38,820 nt of DNA from Bacillota bacterium (GCA_017522185.1 JAFWZZ010000018.1:1-38820), one strand, 5' to 3'; positions 8,307 to 16,636 are shown, counted from the first letter of the stretch. The notes: generated by a model from the sequence alone, not told the origin. A program made the numbers and translations.

Positions 8307-9104
8307 CTATCTCGCCTTGAATCTTGCTATCTTGGCCGCACGTTCACGGACCAGACTGCCGTCCTTCAGCTTCTGTTCTGCTTCCGTAGCACGCATGTAC
8401 TCCGGCTGCAGATCGACCGCTGTCACCGTCTCGTTCTTCTCCAGTTTGTCAAAAGCCGCCCTCGCCGTCATCTCTGCAGTCTGGTAGCGGTCTTCTTTAG
8501 CGGCTTCCAGAATGACAAAGGATCCTGCCGCTCTGGCGATTTTTTCTTTGAATTCCGCCAGCTGTTCACCGTATGCGTCGATGCCGTCGCCGTAGAACAT
8601 GATTCTGCCGGCCGGTGCCATGCCGCAAGGTGCATCATCCAGACGATCCCTGATGCAGGTTTCGATGGCCTCCAGAACGTCAGTCAGCATATACGGACCG
8701 CTTTTCAGGATGTCCTCGCCCTGTTCATCAAAGACGCCGCCGTAGACCTGTCCGCGGCGGGCATTGAAAATCGGTGCGACGATGGTCACGCCGTCGCACT
8801 TCAGTTTGAACGCATCCAGAGTCGGCACACCGATGGCCGGAATGTCCAGGGCCTGGGAAATAGCTCTTGCTGTGGAAACACCGATTCTGATTCCCGTAAA
8901 GGAGCCCGGTCCCACAGACGCCGCCACGGCCGTCATGTCTTTCTTATCTAAACCCAGTTTATCGATGAGTCTCTGTGCCATAGGCATCAGGTCCTTCAGG
9001 TGGTTCATTTCCTCTGCGGAAACTTCCATAGCCACCTGACCGTCGCCCTGAATAATCGCACAGGAACCCACTGGTCCTGTTGTCTCAAGCGCTAAAATGT
9101 ACAT
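8307..9104 (-). CDS. tsaB: t6A synthesis protein TsaB
   Basis: Partner of TsaD and TsaE in the threonylcarbamoyl transfer complex, a TsaD paralogue without the metal site. It starts MYILALETTGPVGSCAI and carries VGPGSFTGIRIGVSTARA, the hallmark segment of TsaB. The C-terminal part ends in a basic tail (VRERAAKIARFKAR). Length is 265 residues, slightly above the usual ~230. The gene overlaps the end of tsaE by 13 nt, which implies translational coupling. Confidence 0.96.
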   Translation of the reverse strand: MYILALETTGPVGSCAIIQGDGQVAMEVSAEEMNHLKDLMPMAQRLIDKLGLDKKDMTAVAASVGPGSFTGIRIGVSTARAISQALDIPAIGVPTLDAFKLKCDGVTIVAPIFNARRGQVYGGVFDEQGEDILKSGPYMLTDVLEAIETCIRDRLDDAPCGMAPAGRIMFYGDGIDAYGEQLAEFKEKIARAAGSFVILEAAKEDRYQTAEMTARAAFDKLEKNETVTAVDLQPEYMRATEAEQKLKDGSLVRERAAKIARFKAR

Positions 9105-9511
9105 TGATAGATTCTCTCTCCTTCTTTTTCACCGTATTCGATGAAGATGCAGATGGTCTCTTCCGGCAGGATTTCTGCCACCATATCTGCCCATTCCACG
9201 ATGGAAACGCCGCCGGCATAGAAGTATTCTTCCGCGCCGATTTCAAAGAGCACTTCCGGGTCTGTCACTCTGTACACGTCGAAGTGGTACAGGGGCAGTC
9301 TGCCGGAATGGTATTCACACACGGTGGTAAAGGTCGGACTGGTGATGCGCTCTGTGACGCCCAGTCCTTCCGCAATATATTTGGTCAGGGTGGTCTTCCC
9401 TGTTCCCAGGTCTCCGATCAAAGCCACCACATCGTTTGGTTTCAGCTTTGCCGCCAGCTCATGACCAAAGTTTTTCGTATCTTCTTCGTTTCTAATGATG
9501 ATTTTTCTCAT
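9092..9511 (-). CDS. tsaE: t6A synthesis ATPase TsaE
   Basis: ATPase that cycles the TsaB-TsaD complex. The 139-residue protein contains the Walker A motif GDLGTGKTTLTKYIAEGLG (near 38-56), the SPTFT segment and YHFDVYR, all diagnostic for the family. It lies 3 nt downstream of the ECF S-component gene and overlaps tsaB. Confidence 0.97.
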   Translation of the reverse strand: MRKIIIRNEEDTKNFGHELAAKLKPNDVVALIGDLGTGKTTLTKYIAEGLGVTERITSPTFTTVCEYHSGRLPLYHFDVYRVTDPEVLFEIGAEEYFYAGGVSIVEWADMVAEILPEETICIFIEYGEKEGERIYQCTF

Positions 9512-9514
9512 GCA

Positions 9515-10045
9515 TTATGCCTCTTTATGCAGGAATCCGGAGATTCTCTTATATACAAAGAACGTAATCACGGCATTCAGTCCCGCCTTAATCAGGTTGA
9601 ACGGAATGATAACCGGCACGATCATAGCCAGTACGGCTTCTCTCGGTGCACCCATATAGTGTGGTGTTACCAGGATGTTCATCACGCACATTACGGCAGT
9701 CGCGATGATTACGCCTGCTGCCAGGGCGATGATGGCTTCTTTCTTTGTCTTCTTGTGCTTGTAGATCGCGCCTGCAGTCACTGCGAACATGCCGGTCGCG
9801 AATACGTGCATCACGAAACCGTAAACAAAGTCGCCGCCCAGCATGAATGCCTGGATGAAGCTGACGATTACGGTCAGGATCACGCCTGCTGCCGGTCCGA
9901 AAGCAAAGGTTGTAATGTAAATCGGCACGTCTGCCGGATCATATACTAAGAATGGTGCTGGTGGAAACGGTATTCTGATCAACAGTACCAATACACAGGA
10001 AATTGCGGCCATCAGGGCCATTTTTGCTAATCTGCTTGTCTTCAT
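9515..10045 (-). CDS. ECF transporter S component, RibU-like
   Basis: Substrate-binding membrane subunit of an energy-coupling-factor vitamin transporter. The 176-residue protein has about five or six hydrophobic segments. It has the RibU-like features of an Asp-containing loop before the second helix (FLVYDPADVPIYITTFAFGP) and the AAGVILTVIVSFIQAF helix. Riboflavin is the most likely substrate, but closely related S components bind other vitamins. The shared EcfA/EcfT module is not in the window. No riboswitch is visible before it, because it follows pepV by 1 nt inside the operon. Confidence 0.8.
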   Translation of the reverse strand: MKTSRLAKMALMAAISCVLVLLIRIPFPPAPFLVYDPADVPIYITTFAFGPAAGVILTVIVSFIQAFMLGGDFVYGFVMHVFATGMFAVTAGAIYKHKKTKKEAIIALAAGVIIATAVMCVMNILVTPHYMGAPREAVLAMIVPVIIPFNLIKAGLNAVITFFVYKRISGFLHKEA

Positions 10046-10046
10046 C

Positions 10047-11495
10047 TTATCTTCCTTCCTCCGTCAAAACAAAATCCTTCTGTGTCAACTGATAGATTGC
10101 ATCTGCATAGATTTTCGTCATGGTCAGCAGACGGTCCAGAGACAGACGCTCGTCCTTCTGATGCATCCGGTCCTCGTCGCCAGGGAACAGGCCGCCAAAA
10201 GCCACCACGTTCTTTGCGCATCTGGCGTAAGTCGCACCGCCGATGACCATGGACTGGCTCTCCGTATCGCCTGTATGTCTGCGATATACATCCACTAAGG
10301 TCTGAATCATCGGGCTGTCAGGCGCCATGAAAATCGGCTCACGGTCCCTGCCTCTGATGAGACCCATATCGAATCGGTTAATGACCGGCAGAATCCCTTC
10401 GTACACCTGCGCACTGGTACAGCTGACAGGATATCGCACATTGATGGTCAGATCCACTGCCTGCTTTTCCAGTTTGATGACACCTGCGTTGAGGGTCAGT
10501 CTGCCGGACGCCTCGTCTGCAAATCCGCAGCCGATAGCATCACCGTTTAAGTCAAATCCAATATATTTGTTATAGAAATCCACGAACACGTTGACATCAT
10601 CGCTGGCGAAGTTGAGCCTGCCAAGGAAGGCCATCAGGATGGAGATGGCATTGAGTCCCGCTTCCGGCGTTGCACCGTGGGCGGATTTTCCTTCTGTGGT
10701 CAGTTCCAGAGACTTGCCCACGCCTTTGACGTGGAGTCTGTATCCCGTCTCTTCACGGAAGTCTGCCGCGTGTTCTTTGATCTGTTCATAAATCTTCTGG
10801 TCGTCTGCCTTCACTACGGCTCTGGCCTTTTCCGGAACCATGTTTGCCGCGCTGCCGCCGGATAAGCTTCTCAGCTCCAGGCCGCCGCTATTTGCCTTCG
10901 AGAACTTCTTTGCGATATCAAAGGTCAGGACGCCTTTCTCCCCGTGCAGCGCCGGGAAATCGCCGTCCGGTGTAAATCCGTAGTCCGGCATCTTCTCCTT
11001 GCGGAAATAATATTCCATGCCGCTCCAGTTGGTCTCCTCGTCCAGTCCCAGAATCAGACGGACCTTTTTTGCCGGCTCATAGCCCGCATCCTTTAATGCC
11101 TTCATGGCAAATAAGGCCGCAATGACAGGACCTTTGTCGTCTGTCGTTCCGCGACCGTATATATAGTCTCCTGCGATAGCGCCGTCGTAAGGATCGAAAG
11201 TCCAGCCTTCTCCCTCGGGCACCACGTCTAAATGTCCTAAAATGCCTACGGTCTCCTCGCCGTATCCGAAGTCGATATGGCCGCCGTAGTTGTCCACGTT
11301 CTTGGTTTCAAAGCCCAGTTCTTCTGCTAAGTTCAGCGTGTACGCAAAAGCATCCTGTACGCCTTTCCCGAAGGGATAAACCTCTCCGTTCTTGGTCATG
11401 ACAGGATTTGAAACAACGCTCTTTATAGAAACAAGGTCTTGCAGACACTGAATCTGCAAGTCCCTGTTCTTTTCTACGTTCCGGATATAATCCAT
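10047..11495 (-). CDS. pepV: M20-family dipeptidase, PepV-like
   Basis: Zinc-dependent dipeptidase of 482 residues in the cytoplasm. Metal and catalytic segments are visible: GHLDVVPEG (His-Asp pair), GRGTTDDKGP (bridging Asp), LGLDEETNWSG (catalytic Glu-Glu), TPDGDFPALHGEKG, and MHQKDERL near the end (last zinc His). Length and motif order match the PepV/Sapep branch. The start follows the nfu stop codon by 2 nt without a good ribosome binding site, so translation is probably coupled to nfu. Confidence 0.93.
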   Translation of the reverse strand: MDYIRNVEKNRDLQIQCLQDLVSIKSVVSNPVMTKNGEVYPFGKGVQDAFAYTLNLAEELGFETKNVDNYGGHIDFGYGEETVGILGHLDVVPEGEGWTFDPYDGAIAGDYIYGRGTTDDKGPVIAALFAMKALKDAGYEPAKKVRLILGLDEETNWSGMEYYFRKEKMPDYGFTPDGDFPALHGEKGVLTFDIAKKFSKANSGGLELRSLSGGSAANMVPEKARAVVKADDQKIYEQIKEHAADFREETGYRLHVKGVGKSLELTTEGKSAHGATPEAGLNAISILMAFLGRLNFASDDVNVFVDFYNKYIGFDLNGDAIGCGFADEASGRLTLNAGVIKLEKQAVDLTINVRYPVSCTSAQVYEGILPVINRFDMGLIRGRDREPIFMAPDSPMIQTLVDVYRRHTGDTESQSMVIGGATYARCAKNVVAFGGLFPGDEDRMHQKDERLSLDRLLTMTKIYADAIYQLTQKDFVLTEEGR

Positions 11496-11497
11496 TC

Positions 11498-11719
11498 TTA
11501 TACAGCTTCTACGCCTGCGATTTCAGGATAGCTTTCCTTCAGAACCTTTTCAACAATACCCTTCAGAGTCATTCTTGCGCCTGGGCAGCCTGCACAGTGA
11601 CCCTGCAGTCTTACCTTTACGATAAGGTCTTCTGTCAGTTCAACGAACTCGATATCGCCGCCGTCTCTCTGCAGGATAGGTCTGATTGTCTGTAAAGCTT
11701 CAATAATCTTCTGTTCCAT
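11498..11719 (-). CDS. NifU-like C-terminal domain protein (Nfu)
   Basis: Iron-sulfur cluster carrier of 73 residues, consisting only of the Nfu domain. The cluster-binding CxxC lies in GHCAGCPGARMTLKG (near 40-54), and the N-terminal half has the typical IRPILQRDGGDIEFVEL. It precedes pepV directly. A GGAGAAATAAAA ribosome binding site lies before the ATG. It could serve the ferredoxin and other Fe-S proteins of the cell; the link is inference. Confidence 0.95.
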   Translation of the reverse strand: MEQKIIEALQTIRPILQRDGGDIEFVELTEDLIVKVRLQGHCAGCPGARMTLKGIVEKVLKESYPEIAGVEAV

Positions 11720-11747
11720 TTTTATTTCTCCTTTTGTTTTATTGTTT

Positions 11748-12956
11748 TTAATTTTTTGTAAATACGGAAATATACATTCCGTCTTTTATCACGTCTACGT
11801 TAATCGGTTTCTTCGGTTCACCGGCTTCGTCAAAGGTAATATGACCAGATGCACCCTCGAAATTCGTCTTGGTCTGAATTGCTTCTTTCACCGCATCCGG
11901 TTCTGTGCCGCCTGCCGCCTCGATGGCATTGACTGCGATGAGGTAAGCGTCAAAGGCCAGTGCCGCCTCTTCCGTCGGTTCTGCATCCAGGTATTCTTCC
12001 TTATATGCCGTTACGAACTGGTCGTAAGTGGATGTGGTATCGACTTCTTTGTCCTGCACCGCTTCCTTATGGCTTACCAGATCGGATGCCACGGAAATTC
12101 TCAGGTTCGGATGCTCCTTTGCAAACTGCAACAGATCATCTCTGTTCCAGTCTTTTGGGCCGATAAAGTCTACCTTGTTCATGCCCAGCTCATCTGCCTG
12201 CGTCAGGATGCTTTGTGCTGTGGTCAGGCTGACCGGCATGAATACAGCCCTGATGTTGGCATCTTTGATCTCCGTCAGGAATTCTGTATAGTCGTTCATA
12301 TCTTCCTTCAGGTCAATGGTCACAGGTACGCAGTGCTGATCTTTAGTCAGTCTTCTCATTCTGCCCTTAAACTTGGATACCAGGTCTGTAGTTGTATCGT
12401 CCTTTTCCATTCTGATGACAGCAGCATGCTTGTACTTCAGTTTTTCCACCACATAGTGGGCAAGGGCTTTCCCCTGGCTGGCATCTGTAAAAGACACACG
12501 GAAGTAGTACGGGTTGTTGGTCGTAATCAAAGGATTGGTCGGTGTCATGGCAATGGCCGGAATCTTTGCTTCACCCAGAATCTGGCTGGCGATCAGAGTT
12601 ACCGTATCACCATAGCTTCCCAGTACGACGGACGGTTTCTTCGCAACCAGGTCGTTGACAGCGGTTTCCGCTACATAGATACTGCTCTGGGTATCGGCAT
12701 AGATCAGCTCGATATCCTTGTCCAGCACGTTAGGCTTCAACTTATGTGCCAGCTGTACGCCGCGTACTTCTTCATTGCCCATCTTACTGTCGTTGCCAGT
12801 CTGGGGCTCCAGAACACCGATTTTGATGGTCTCTGTCTTGAGGCCCGTTTCTTCAAAAAACGCCGCCTTAAAATTGTTATATGTGGTGCAGCCTGTCAGT
12901 GCCGCCATGGCAAACACCAGGACTGCTGCAACTGCTATATTTCTAATCTTTCTCAT
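11748..12956 (-). CDS. ABC transporter substrate-binding lipoprotein (Leu/Ile/Val-type)
   Basis: Extracytoplasmic binding protein of the Peripla_BP_6 class (branched-chain amino acid or amide type), 402 residues. The signal peptide MRKIRNIAVAAVLVFAMAAL leads into the lipobox LTGC. The mature part has the typical IKIGVLEPQTGNDSKMGNE opening, ALAFDAYLIAVNAIEAAG near the C terminus, and a bilobed length. The ATG at 12956 was chosen because the signal peptide starts there; longer in-frame starts cross the promoter at 12996. No permease or ATPase genes accompany it, so its transporter partners are elsewhere or it acts as a sensor. The ligand is unknown. Confidence 0.9.
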   Translation of the reverse strand: MRKIRNIAVAAVLVFAMAALTGCTTYNNFKAAFFEETGLKTETIKIGVLEPQTGNDSKMGNEEVRGVQLAHKLKPNVLDKDIELIYADTQSSIYVAETAVNDLVAKKPSVVLGSYGDTVTLIASQILGEAKIPAIAMTPTNPLITTNNPYYFRVSFTDASQGKALAHYVVEKLKYKHAAVIRMEKDDTTTDLVSKFKGRMRRLTKDQHCVPVTIDLKEDMNDYTEFLTEIKDANIRAVFMPVSLTTAQSILTQADELGMNKVDFIGPKDWNRDDLLQFAKEHPNLRISVASDLVSHKEAVQDKEVDTTSTYDQFVTAYKEEYLDAEPTEEAALAFDAYLIAVNAIEAAGGTEPDAVKEAIQTKTNFEGASGHITFDEAGEPKKPINVDVIKDGMYISVFTKN

Positions 12957-12995
12957 AATAATCCCTGTCTTTCTGTGAACATATGTGTACACCTT

Positions 12996-13024
12996 ATTAT
13001 ACGTTTTTTGGGGTGAAAAGTAAA
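12996..13024 (-). promoter_or_regulatory. Promoter of the substrate-binding protein and perhaps the whole operon
   Basis: Minus strand TTTACT (13019-13024), 17-bp spacer, TATAAT (12996-13001). No terminator is seen before nfu, so this promoter may drive the genes as far as the ABC-F gene. Confidence 0.85.
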
Positions 13025-13053
13025 CCTTTTCTGGAAAGAAACTTGTTTGAGCC

Positions 13054-13083
13054 TTGTTTGAACGACCATTGTTGTGGTACAAT
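13054..13083 (+). promoter_or_regulatory. Rubrerythrin promoter
   Basis: TTGTTT (13054-13059), 18-bp spacer and TACAAT (13078-13083), 42 nt before the start codon. It is divergent from the promoter at 12996. No PerR-type box was evident by eye. Confidence 0.75.
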
Positions 13084-13125
13084 ACACATATCAAAAGTTT
13101 TCAATCTTAAGGAGGAATTAGAATT

Positions 13126-13668
13126 ATGAAATGGGTATGTTCCGTATGTGGTTATGTTCACGAAGGTCCTGAAGCACCAGAAAAATGTCCAATGTGTAAA
13201 GTTCCAGCTGACAAGTTCATCAAGCAGGAAGAAGGCAACATCGAATGGGCTGACCAGCACGTTGTAGGCGTTGCAAAAGGCGTAGACCCTGAAATCATCG
13301 AGGGATTAAGAGCAAACTTCGAAGGCGAATGCACAGAAGTTGGTATGTACTTAGCAATGTCCAGAGTTGCACACAGAGAAGGTTATCCTGAAATCGGCCT
13401 GTACTGGGAAAAGGCAGCATGGGAAGAAGCAGAACACGCTGCTAAATTTGCTGAATTATTAGGCGAAGTCGTAACAGACTCCACAAAGAAGAACTTAGAA
13501 TTAAGAGTAGATGCAGAAGCAGGCGCTTGCGCTGGTAAGAAAGAATTAGCTACATTAGCTAAGAAGCTGAACTTAGACGCTATTCATGACACAGTTCATG
13601 AAATGGCGAAAGATGAAGCTAGACATGGTGCTGCATTTGCTGGTCTGCTGAAGAGATATTTTGGTTAA
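13126..13668 (+). CDS. Reverse rubrerythrin (peroxide-reducing)
   Basis: Non-haem di-iron protein that reduces hydrogen peroxide to water in anaerobes. The 180-residue protein has the rubredoxin-like domain at the N terminus ([10 protein letters not shown] ... CPMCKVP, residues 5-25), followed by the four-helix ferritin-like domain. The di-iron ligands are visible as [26 protein letters not shown] and [10 protein letters not shown]. The N-terminal rubredoxin order marks the 'reverse' type known from Clostridium acetobutylicum. Strong AAGGAGGAATTAGAATT before the ATG. The AT-rich, restricted codon choice suggests high expression. Confidence 0.96.
   Translation: MKWVCSVCGYVHEGPEAPEKCPMCKVPADKFIKQEEGNIEWADQHVVGVAKGVDPEIIEGLRANFEGECTEVGMYLAMSRVAHREGYPEIGLYWEKAAWEEAEHAAKFAELLGEVVTDSTKKNLELRVDAEAGACAGKKELATLAKKLNLDAIHDTVHEMAKDEARHGAAFAGLLKRYFG
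13654..13668. repeat. 15-bp direct repeat, left copy
   Basis: AGATATTTTGGTTAA, the last codons and stop of the rubrerythrin gene. The same 15 bases recur at 14597-14611, just past the next gene. Together they bracket 928 bp that hold the lipoprotein gene. Confidence 0.85.
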
Positions 13669-13731
13669 GCATTCTCTCGAACCTACGGCGTTGCCGCAAG
13701 GTTAGAATGCTTGCGATTCCCGTCGGGAATC
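13669..13731. other. Two hairpins after the rubrerythrin stop codon
   Basis: The first stem runs from GCATTCT (13669-13675) to AGAATGC (13704-13710), with inner AACCT/AGGTT and CGGC/GCCG pairs. The second is GATTCCC-gtc-GGGAATC (13715-13731). Neither is followed by a T-tract, so they are more likely 3'-end protection or boundary structures than terminators. Confidence 0.6.
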
Positions 13732-13773
13732 TGAATTAATAACCATTGAAATTTCAATAAGAAATGACATTAT

Positions 13774-13810
13774 AGAGAACAATTCTGAAAAGAGTTGTTC
13801 TCTTTTTTCT
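13774..13810 (+). terminator. Terminator between rubrerythrin and the lipoprotein
   Basis: Nine-bp stem AGAGAACAA/TTGTTCTCT (13774-13782 with 13795-13803) followed by TTTTTCTTT. Confidence 0.9.
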
Positions 13811-13935
13811 TTGCTAAGAAAATGTAAATATGTATCCAGATTTGTGTACTTATCTTTACAACTGGAGTATAATGACCTTATAGAAATAACCTGACGGCAT
13901 TTTTCGGACGCATCGTTGCATAAAAGGAGGCTGAA

Positions 13936-14595
13936 ATGAAAGAAGGAATCAACAAAAGACTCGTGGGTGTATTTATGCTGATGTTAACTTTGGTATTGCT
14001 AACTGGATGCGGAATCAAGGCACAGACTTCCGGAGATGCGATTCAATACGAAGGTAAAGAATATGCAGCTATAGAATATCCGGCAAACGTATTCCGTTAT
14101 GCCTATAACGGAAACAGCCATTACGATATTGAGGAAGTGGAAGGCATTTATCCAATCGACAGCCCTAACTGGGATATGGTTTGGGATGACGGGACTCTGT
14201 ACTGTGATAAGAAATATGCAGCCAAGGCGAACGCATTTTATGCCGACGATGAAAATTATGTATGGTATTTGCTGATAGATTATGATGTAGAAGACAAAGA
14301 AGGATATTCTGTAGACATAGAATTAACTGCAGATGAACTTGAATATGTATACAACATAGAGAACAAAGAAAAGAATCTTGCAGTATTCTTTGACGAACTC
14401 GACAAAACTGCCAGCATCTTTAAAATCAGTAATGACGGTGTAGTAAGGGGAACCCTGTTAATCGGGAAATACAAAAGGGAATGGTACTGGAGAAGTGGCA
14501 TCATGGATGAGAGCCGGGAAAGTGATGGCACATGTCCCGAATACATACAGCCTCTGCCAGAATCTCTGAGTGACAAGATCTGCCTGGAGGAGTAA
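13936..14595 (+). CDS. Lipoprotein of unknown function
   Basis: A 219-residue protein with a signal peptide and lipobox LLTGC (Cys near 25), so it should be anchored on the outer face of the membrane. The mature part is acidic and rich in Tyr and Asp (DSPNWDMVWDDGTLYCDKKY, WYLLIDYDVED), with no motif I recognise. AAAAGGAGGCTGAA precedes the ATG. A possible -10 TATAAT lies at 13868. It is the only gene in a segment bracketed by 15-bp direct repeats and closed by the terminator at 14625, which suggests it was added behind rubrerythrin. Confidence 0.8.
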   Translation: MKEGINKRLVGVFMLMLTLVLLTGCGIKAQTSGDAIQYEGKEYAAIEYPANVFRYAYNGNSHYDIEEVEGIYPIDSPNWDMVWDDGTLYCDKKYAAKANAFYADDENYVWYLLIDYDVEDKEGYSVDIELTADELEYVYNIENKEKNLAVFFDELDKTASIFKISNDGVVRGTLLIGKYKREWYWRSGIMDESRESDGTCPEYIQPLPESLSDKICLEE

Positions 14596-14596
14596 A

Positions 14597-14611
14597 AGAT
14601 ATTTTGGTTAA
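14597..14611. repeat. 15-bp direct repeat, right copy
   Basis: Identical to 13654-13668. Here it lies 1 nt after the lipoprotein stop codon and 13 nt before a terminator stem, as if the original 3' end of rubrerythrin had been separated from the gene. Confidence 0.85.
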
Positions 14612-14624
14612 TTACCGGTAATAG

Positions 14625-14658
14625 AAAGAGGATGAACGCAATTTCATCCTCTTTTTTT
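14625..14658 (+). terminator. Terminator after the lipoprotein
   Basis: Twelve-bp stem AAAGAGGATGAA/TTCATCCTCTTT (14625-14636 with 14643-14654) running into a T-tract. Confidence 0.92.
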
Positions 14659-14797
14659 ATGTTTTTTGATGCCCTCCGGCTGTTGTTGATTACTAAATCG
14701 TGGCTGTTCGCAGCAAAAGTGTATATTATATTTGGAAAACATATACACTCCTGTTCTTTTCTCGAACTGCAGGTATACGAAAGCGCCAAAAACTTCA

Positions 14798-14822
14798 ATT
14801 TCCGTATACACTTTTTGAAGAA
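14798..14822. repeat. Dispersed 25-bp repeat, copy 2
   Basis: Matches 144-168 with one substitution; the downstream AATCGTAGTA also matches. It lies 28 nt left of the insertion sequence flank. The unit is also a near palindrome of the AAAAGTGTATA at about 14715. Confidence 0.6.
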
Positions 14823-14862
14823 AACAACCAATCGTAGTAACAGGGATAACAAAAAGGGCCTA

Positions 14863-14883
14863 TCCAAAATAGTTTGGGGTCTG
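14863..14883. repeat. Left subterminal inverted repeat of the insertion sequence
   Basis: Perfect 21-bp inverted match to 16646-16666 (TCCAAAATAGTTTGGGGTCTG). A second left unit, 14941-14961, is a perfect inverted match to 16637-16657. They are presumably transposase binding sites. Confidence 0.85.
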
Positions 14884-14980
14884 AATATTTTGGGGGCACT
14901 TTTTAGGGGCTTAAAGTAAACCCTGATTTTCAATCGAGAAGTTTGGGGTCTGGCTTTAGGGGATTAAAGCGAAATTAAAA

Positions 14981-15022
14981 AGAGAGCATTTGGTAAGGCA
15001 CTACCATTTGCTCTCTTTTTTC
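14981..15022 (+). terminator. Terminator upstream of the transposase gene
   Basis: Stem AGAGAGCA..TGGTA with TACCA..TGCTCTCT (14981-14995 with 15002-15016, one internal mismatch pair) followed by TTTTTTCC. It lies inside the left end of the element, 52 nt before the transposase start codon, and should block read-through from outside. Confidence 0.88.
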
Positions 15023-15073
15023 CTTTCTTCTATGATATGTTTGGGACTAATTCAAAGAAAGAAAGGAGTATCT

Positions 15074-16516
15074 ATGAATGATGATATCATACGTTTTTTA
15101 GACTTAAAAGATGCAAATATCGAATCTGTAAGTTCGATAATCCGTAAGGGCAAAAGAATCGTCACACTACAAAAGAAACTTATGGTTACATACTGCCCTA
15201 TCTGCAGTCACAGGATGCATTCAAAATGCATTTACAAGAGAGTACTTAATCATCCAATCATGCAGGATGGCATGCAGCTTTCCATTGTCCTCAACCAACG
15301 ACGCTGGAAATGCAGTAATCCCGCCTGTCAGCACTCGATGAATGATGAGTTCAGCTTCATCGAACCATACAGGAGAATTACCAATGCCACAGATCTCATG
15401 ATTGTAAATGCATTCAGGGATCCGTCTCTTACTGCAGCACAGATTGCCAGAACATTCCGCGTGTCTGATACTCATGCAATCACCACATTTGCAAGGTATG
15501 TAGATATGCCCCAAAGGCAGCTTACAGAGGCAATCTGTATTGATGAAGTCCATGCGGATATCAATTACAAGTGCAAATATGCTTTAGTTATCCAGGACTT
15601 CATATCAGGAGAACCTATTGATATGCTGCCAAACCGCAGGGAAGATGTTACAGAGCCATACTTTGCCAGCCTTCCATTAAGCCAGCGTGCAAGGGTAAAA
15701 TATCTTGTTACAGACATGTACAGGCCTTACCTTGGATTTGTTGACAAGTATTTCCCCAATGCAATTTCGGTTATTGATTCTTTTCACGTTGTCAAAATGA
15801 TAAACCAGGAACTTCACAAGTATATCCTAAAGCTTATCCGCAGATACCGTGACCGTGACGAGGCAAATCATGAGGCATTGGAGCAGAAACTTGGCCGCCG
15901 TATCGAGTTTACACCTTCCAGAGAATATTACCTTCTCAAAAAATACCAGTGGCTCATACTGAAAAACAACGAAGAAGTAAACTATTCCAAGCCGGCTAAA
16001 TACAACAAGAAACTCAAGAGATATGTAACAATTGCAGAAATTGAAAACATGCTGTTTGACATCGATCCTGATTTGGCTGAACTTCGGAAGCTGAAAGAAA
16101 AATACATCCGTTTCAACAGACAGTTTGGCGGTAAACATTCCGAAGCTGCAGACCGGTTAAGATACATCATTGAAGATTACCGGAACTGTCCTTATCCCAT
16201 GTTTCATAAAATTGCAGATTCCCTTGCTTATCACCGCGAAGCAATTGTTAACTCATTTATCATGGTGGAACGGCATTTGGAAGGTGAAGAACATATCAAA
16301 CGTCTTTCTAACGGTCCTGCTGAAGCCCTCAACAGAATCGTAAAGGATATGAAGCGAAACGGGCGAGGCTATCAGAATTTCTCACACCTAAGAAACCGTT
16401 TTCTCTTCTCACAGAGAGAAAATGCTGCAATACTTGGTGTGCCAAAACCACTCGAAGAAGTGGCCAATCCTACAAACAAAATCCGAGGGCCTTACAAGAA
16501 AAAAGCAAAAGAATAG
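15074..16516 (+). CDS. ISL3-family transposase
   Basis: DDE transposase of 480 residues. An N-terminal zinc-finger segment (CPICSHRMHSKC ... CSNPACQHS, about 40-85) and a helix-turn-helix (LTAAQIARTFRVSDTHAI) are followed by the catalytic core: IDEVHAD (first Asp), VTDMYRPYLG and VIDSFHVVKM (second Asp), and NGPAEALNRIVKDMKRNGRG (Glu). The ATG at 15074 follows AAAGGAGTATCT; a longer in-frame version would start within the terminator stem. The frame is intact, so the element may still be active. It ends at its own terminator at 16531. Confidence 0.96.
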   Translation: MNDDIIRFLDLKDANIESVSSIIRKGKRIVTLQKKLMVTYCPICSHRMHSKCIYKRVLNHPIMQDGMQLSIVLNQRRWKCSNPACQHSMNDEFSFIEPYRRITNATDLMIVNAFRDPSLTAAQIARTFRVSDTHAITTFARYVDMPQRQLTEAICIDEVHADINYKCKYALVIQDFISGEPIDMLPNRREDVTEPYFASLPLSQRARVKYLVTDMYRPYLGFVDKYFPNAISVIDSFHVVKMINQELHKYILKLIRRYRDRDEANHEALEQKLGRRIEFTPSREYYLLKKYQWLILKNNEEVNYSKPAKYNKKLKRYVTIAEIENMLFDIDPDLAELRKLKEKYIRFNRQFGGKHSEAADRLRYIIEDYRNCPYPMFHKIADSLAYHREAIVNSFIMVERHLEGEEHIKRLSNGPAEALNRIVKDMKRNGRGYQNFSHLRNRFLFSQRENAAILGVPKPLEEVANPTNKIRGPYKKKAKE

Positions 16517-16530
16517 TCCTACATATGCAA

Positions 16531-16568
16531 ACAGGAGATCTGACGACGAGGTCAAATCTCCTGTTTTT
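16531..16568 (+). terminator. Transposase terminator
   Basis: ACAGGAGAT/ATCTCCTGT (16531-16539 with 16556-16564) with an inner TGAC/GTCA stem, followed by TTTTTC. Confidence 0.9.
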
Positions 16569-16636
16569 CATATACGTTTTTAAATTTAGCTAGCCCCCAA
16601 ACTTTTTTGGAGTTAAGCACTTCGGGTACTGTCAGG

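Larger units (their letters stand above)
14612..14857. other. Intergenic region left of the ISL3 element
   Basis: No gene is supported. It contains the lipoprotein terminator (14625-14658), a stem AGTGTATA/TATACACT around 14718-14747, the dispersed repeat at 14798-14822 and the left 8-bp flank of the insertion sequence. Much of this may be a relic of older mobile DNA. Confidence 0.5.

Noticed and set aside
9515-10046. FMN riboswitch expected before a RibU-like gene
   Set aside because: The gene starts 1 nt after pepV; there is no leader to hold a riboswitch.
11742-13016. 424-codon plus-strand frame
   Set aside because: Exactly antisense of the substrate-binding lipoprotein, including its promoter. 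The minus-strand product has a full signal peptide and lipobox.
13669-13731. Another copy of the giant hairpin family behind rubrerythrin
   Set aside because: It also starts at the stop codon, but has none of the shared blocks and consists of two separate short stems.
14280-14933. 217-codon minus-strand frame
   Set aside because: Antisense to the lipoprotein and crosses a terminator and the end of the insertion sequence. Its FFKKCI string only reflects the dispersed repeat.
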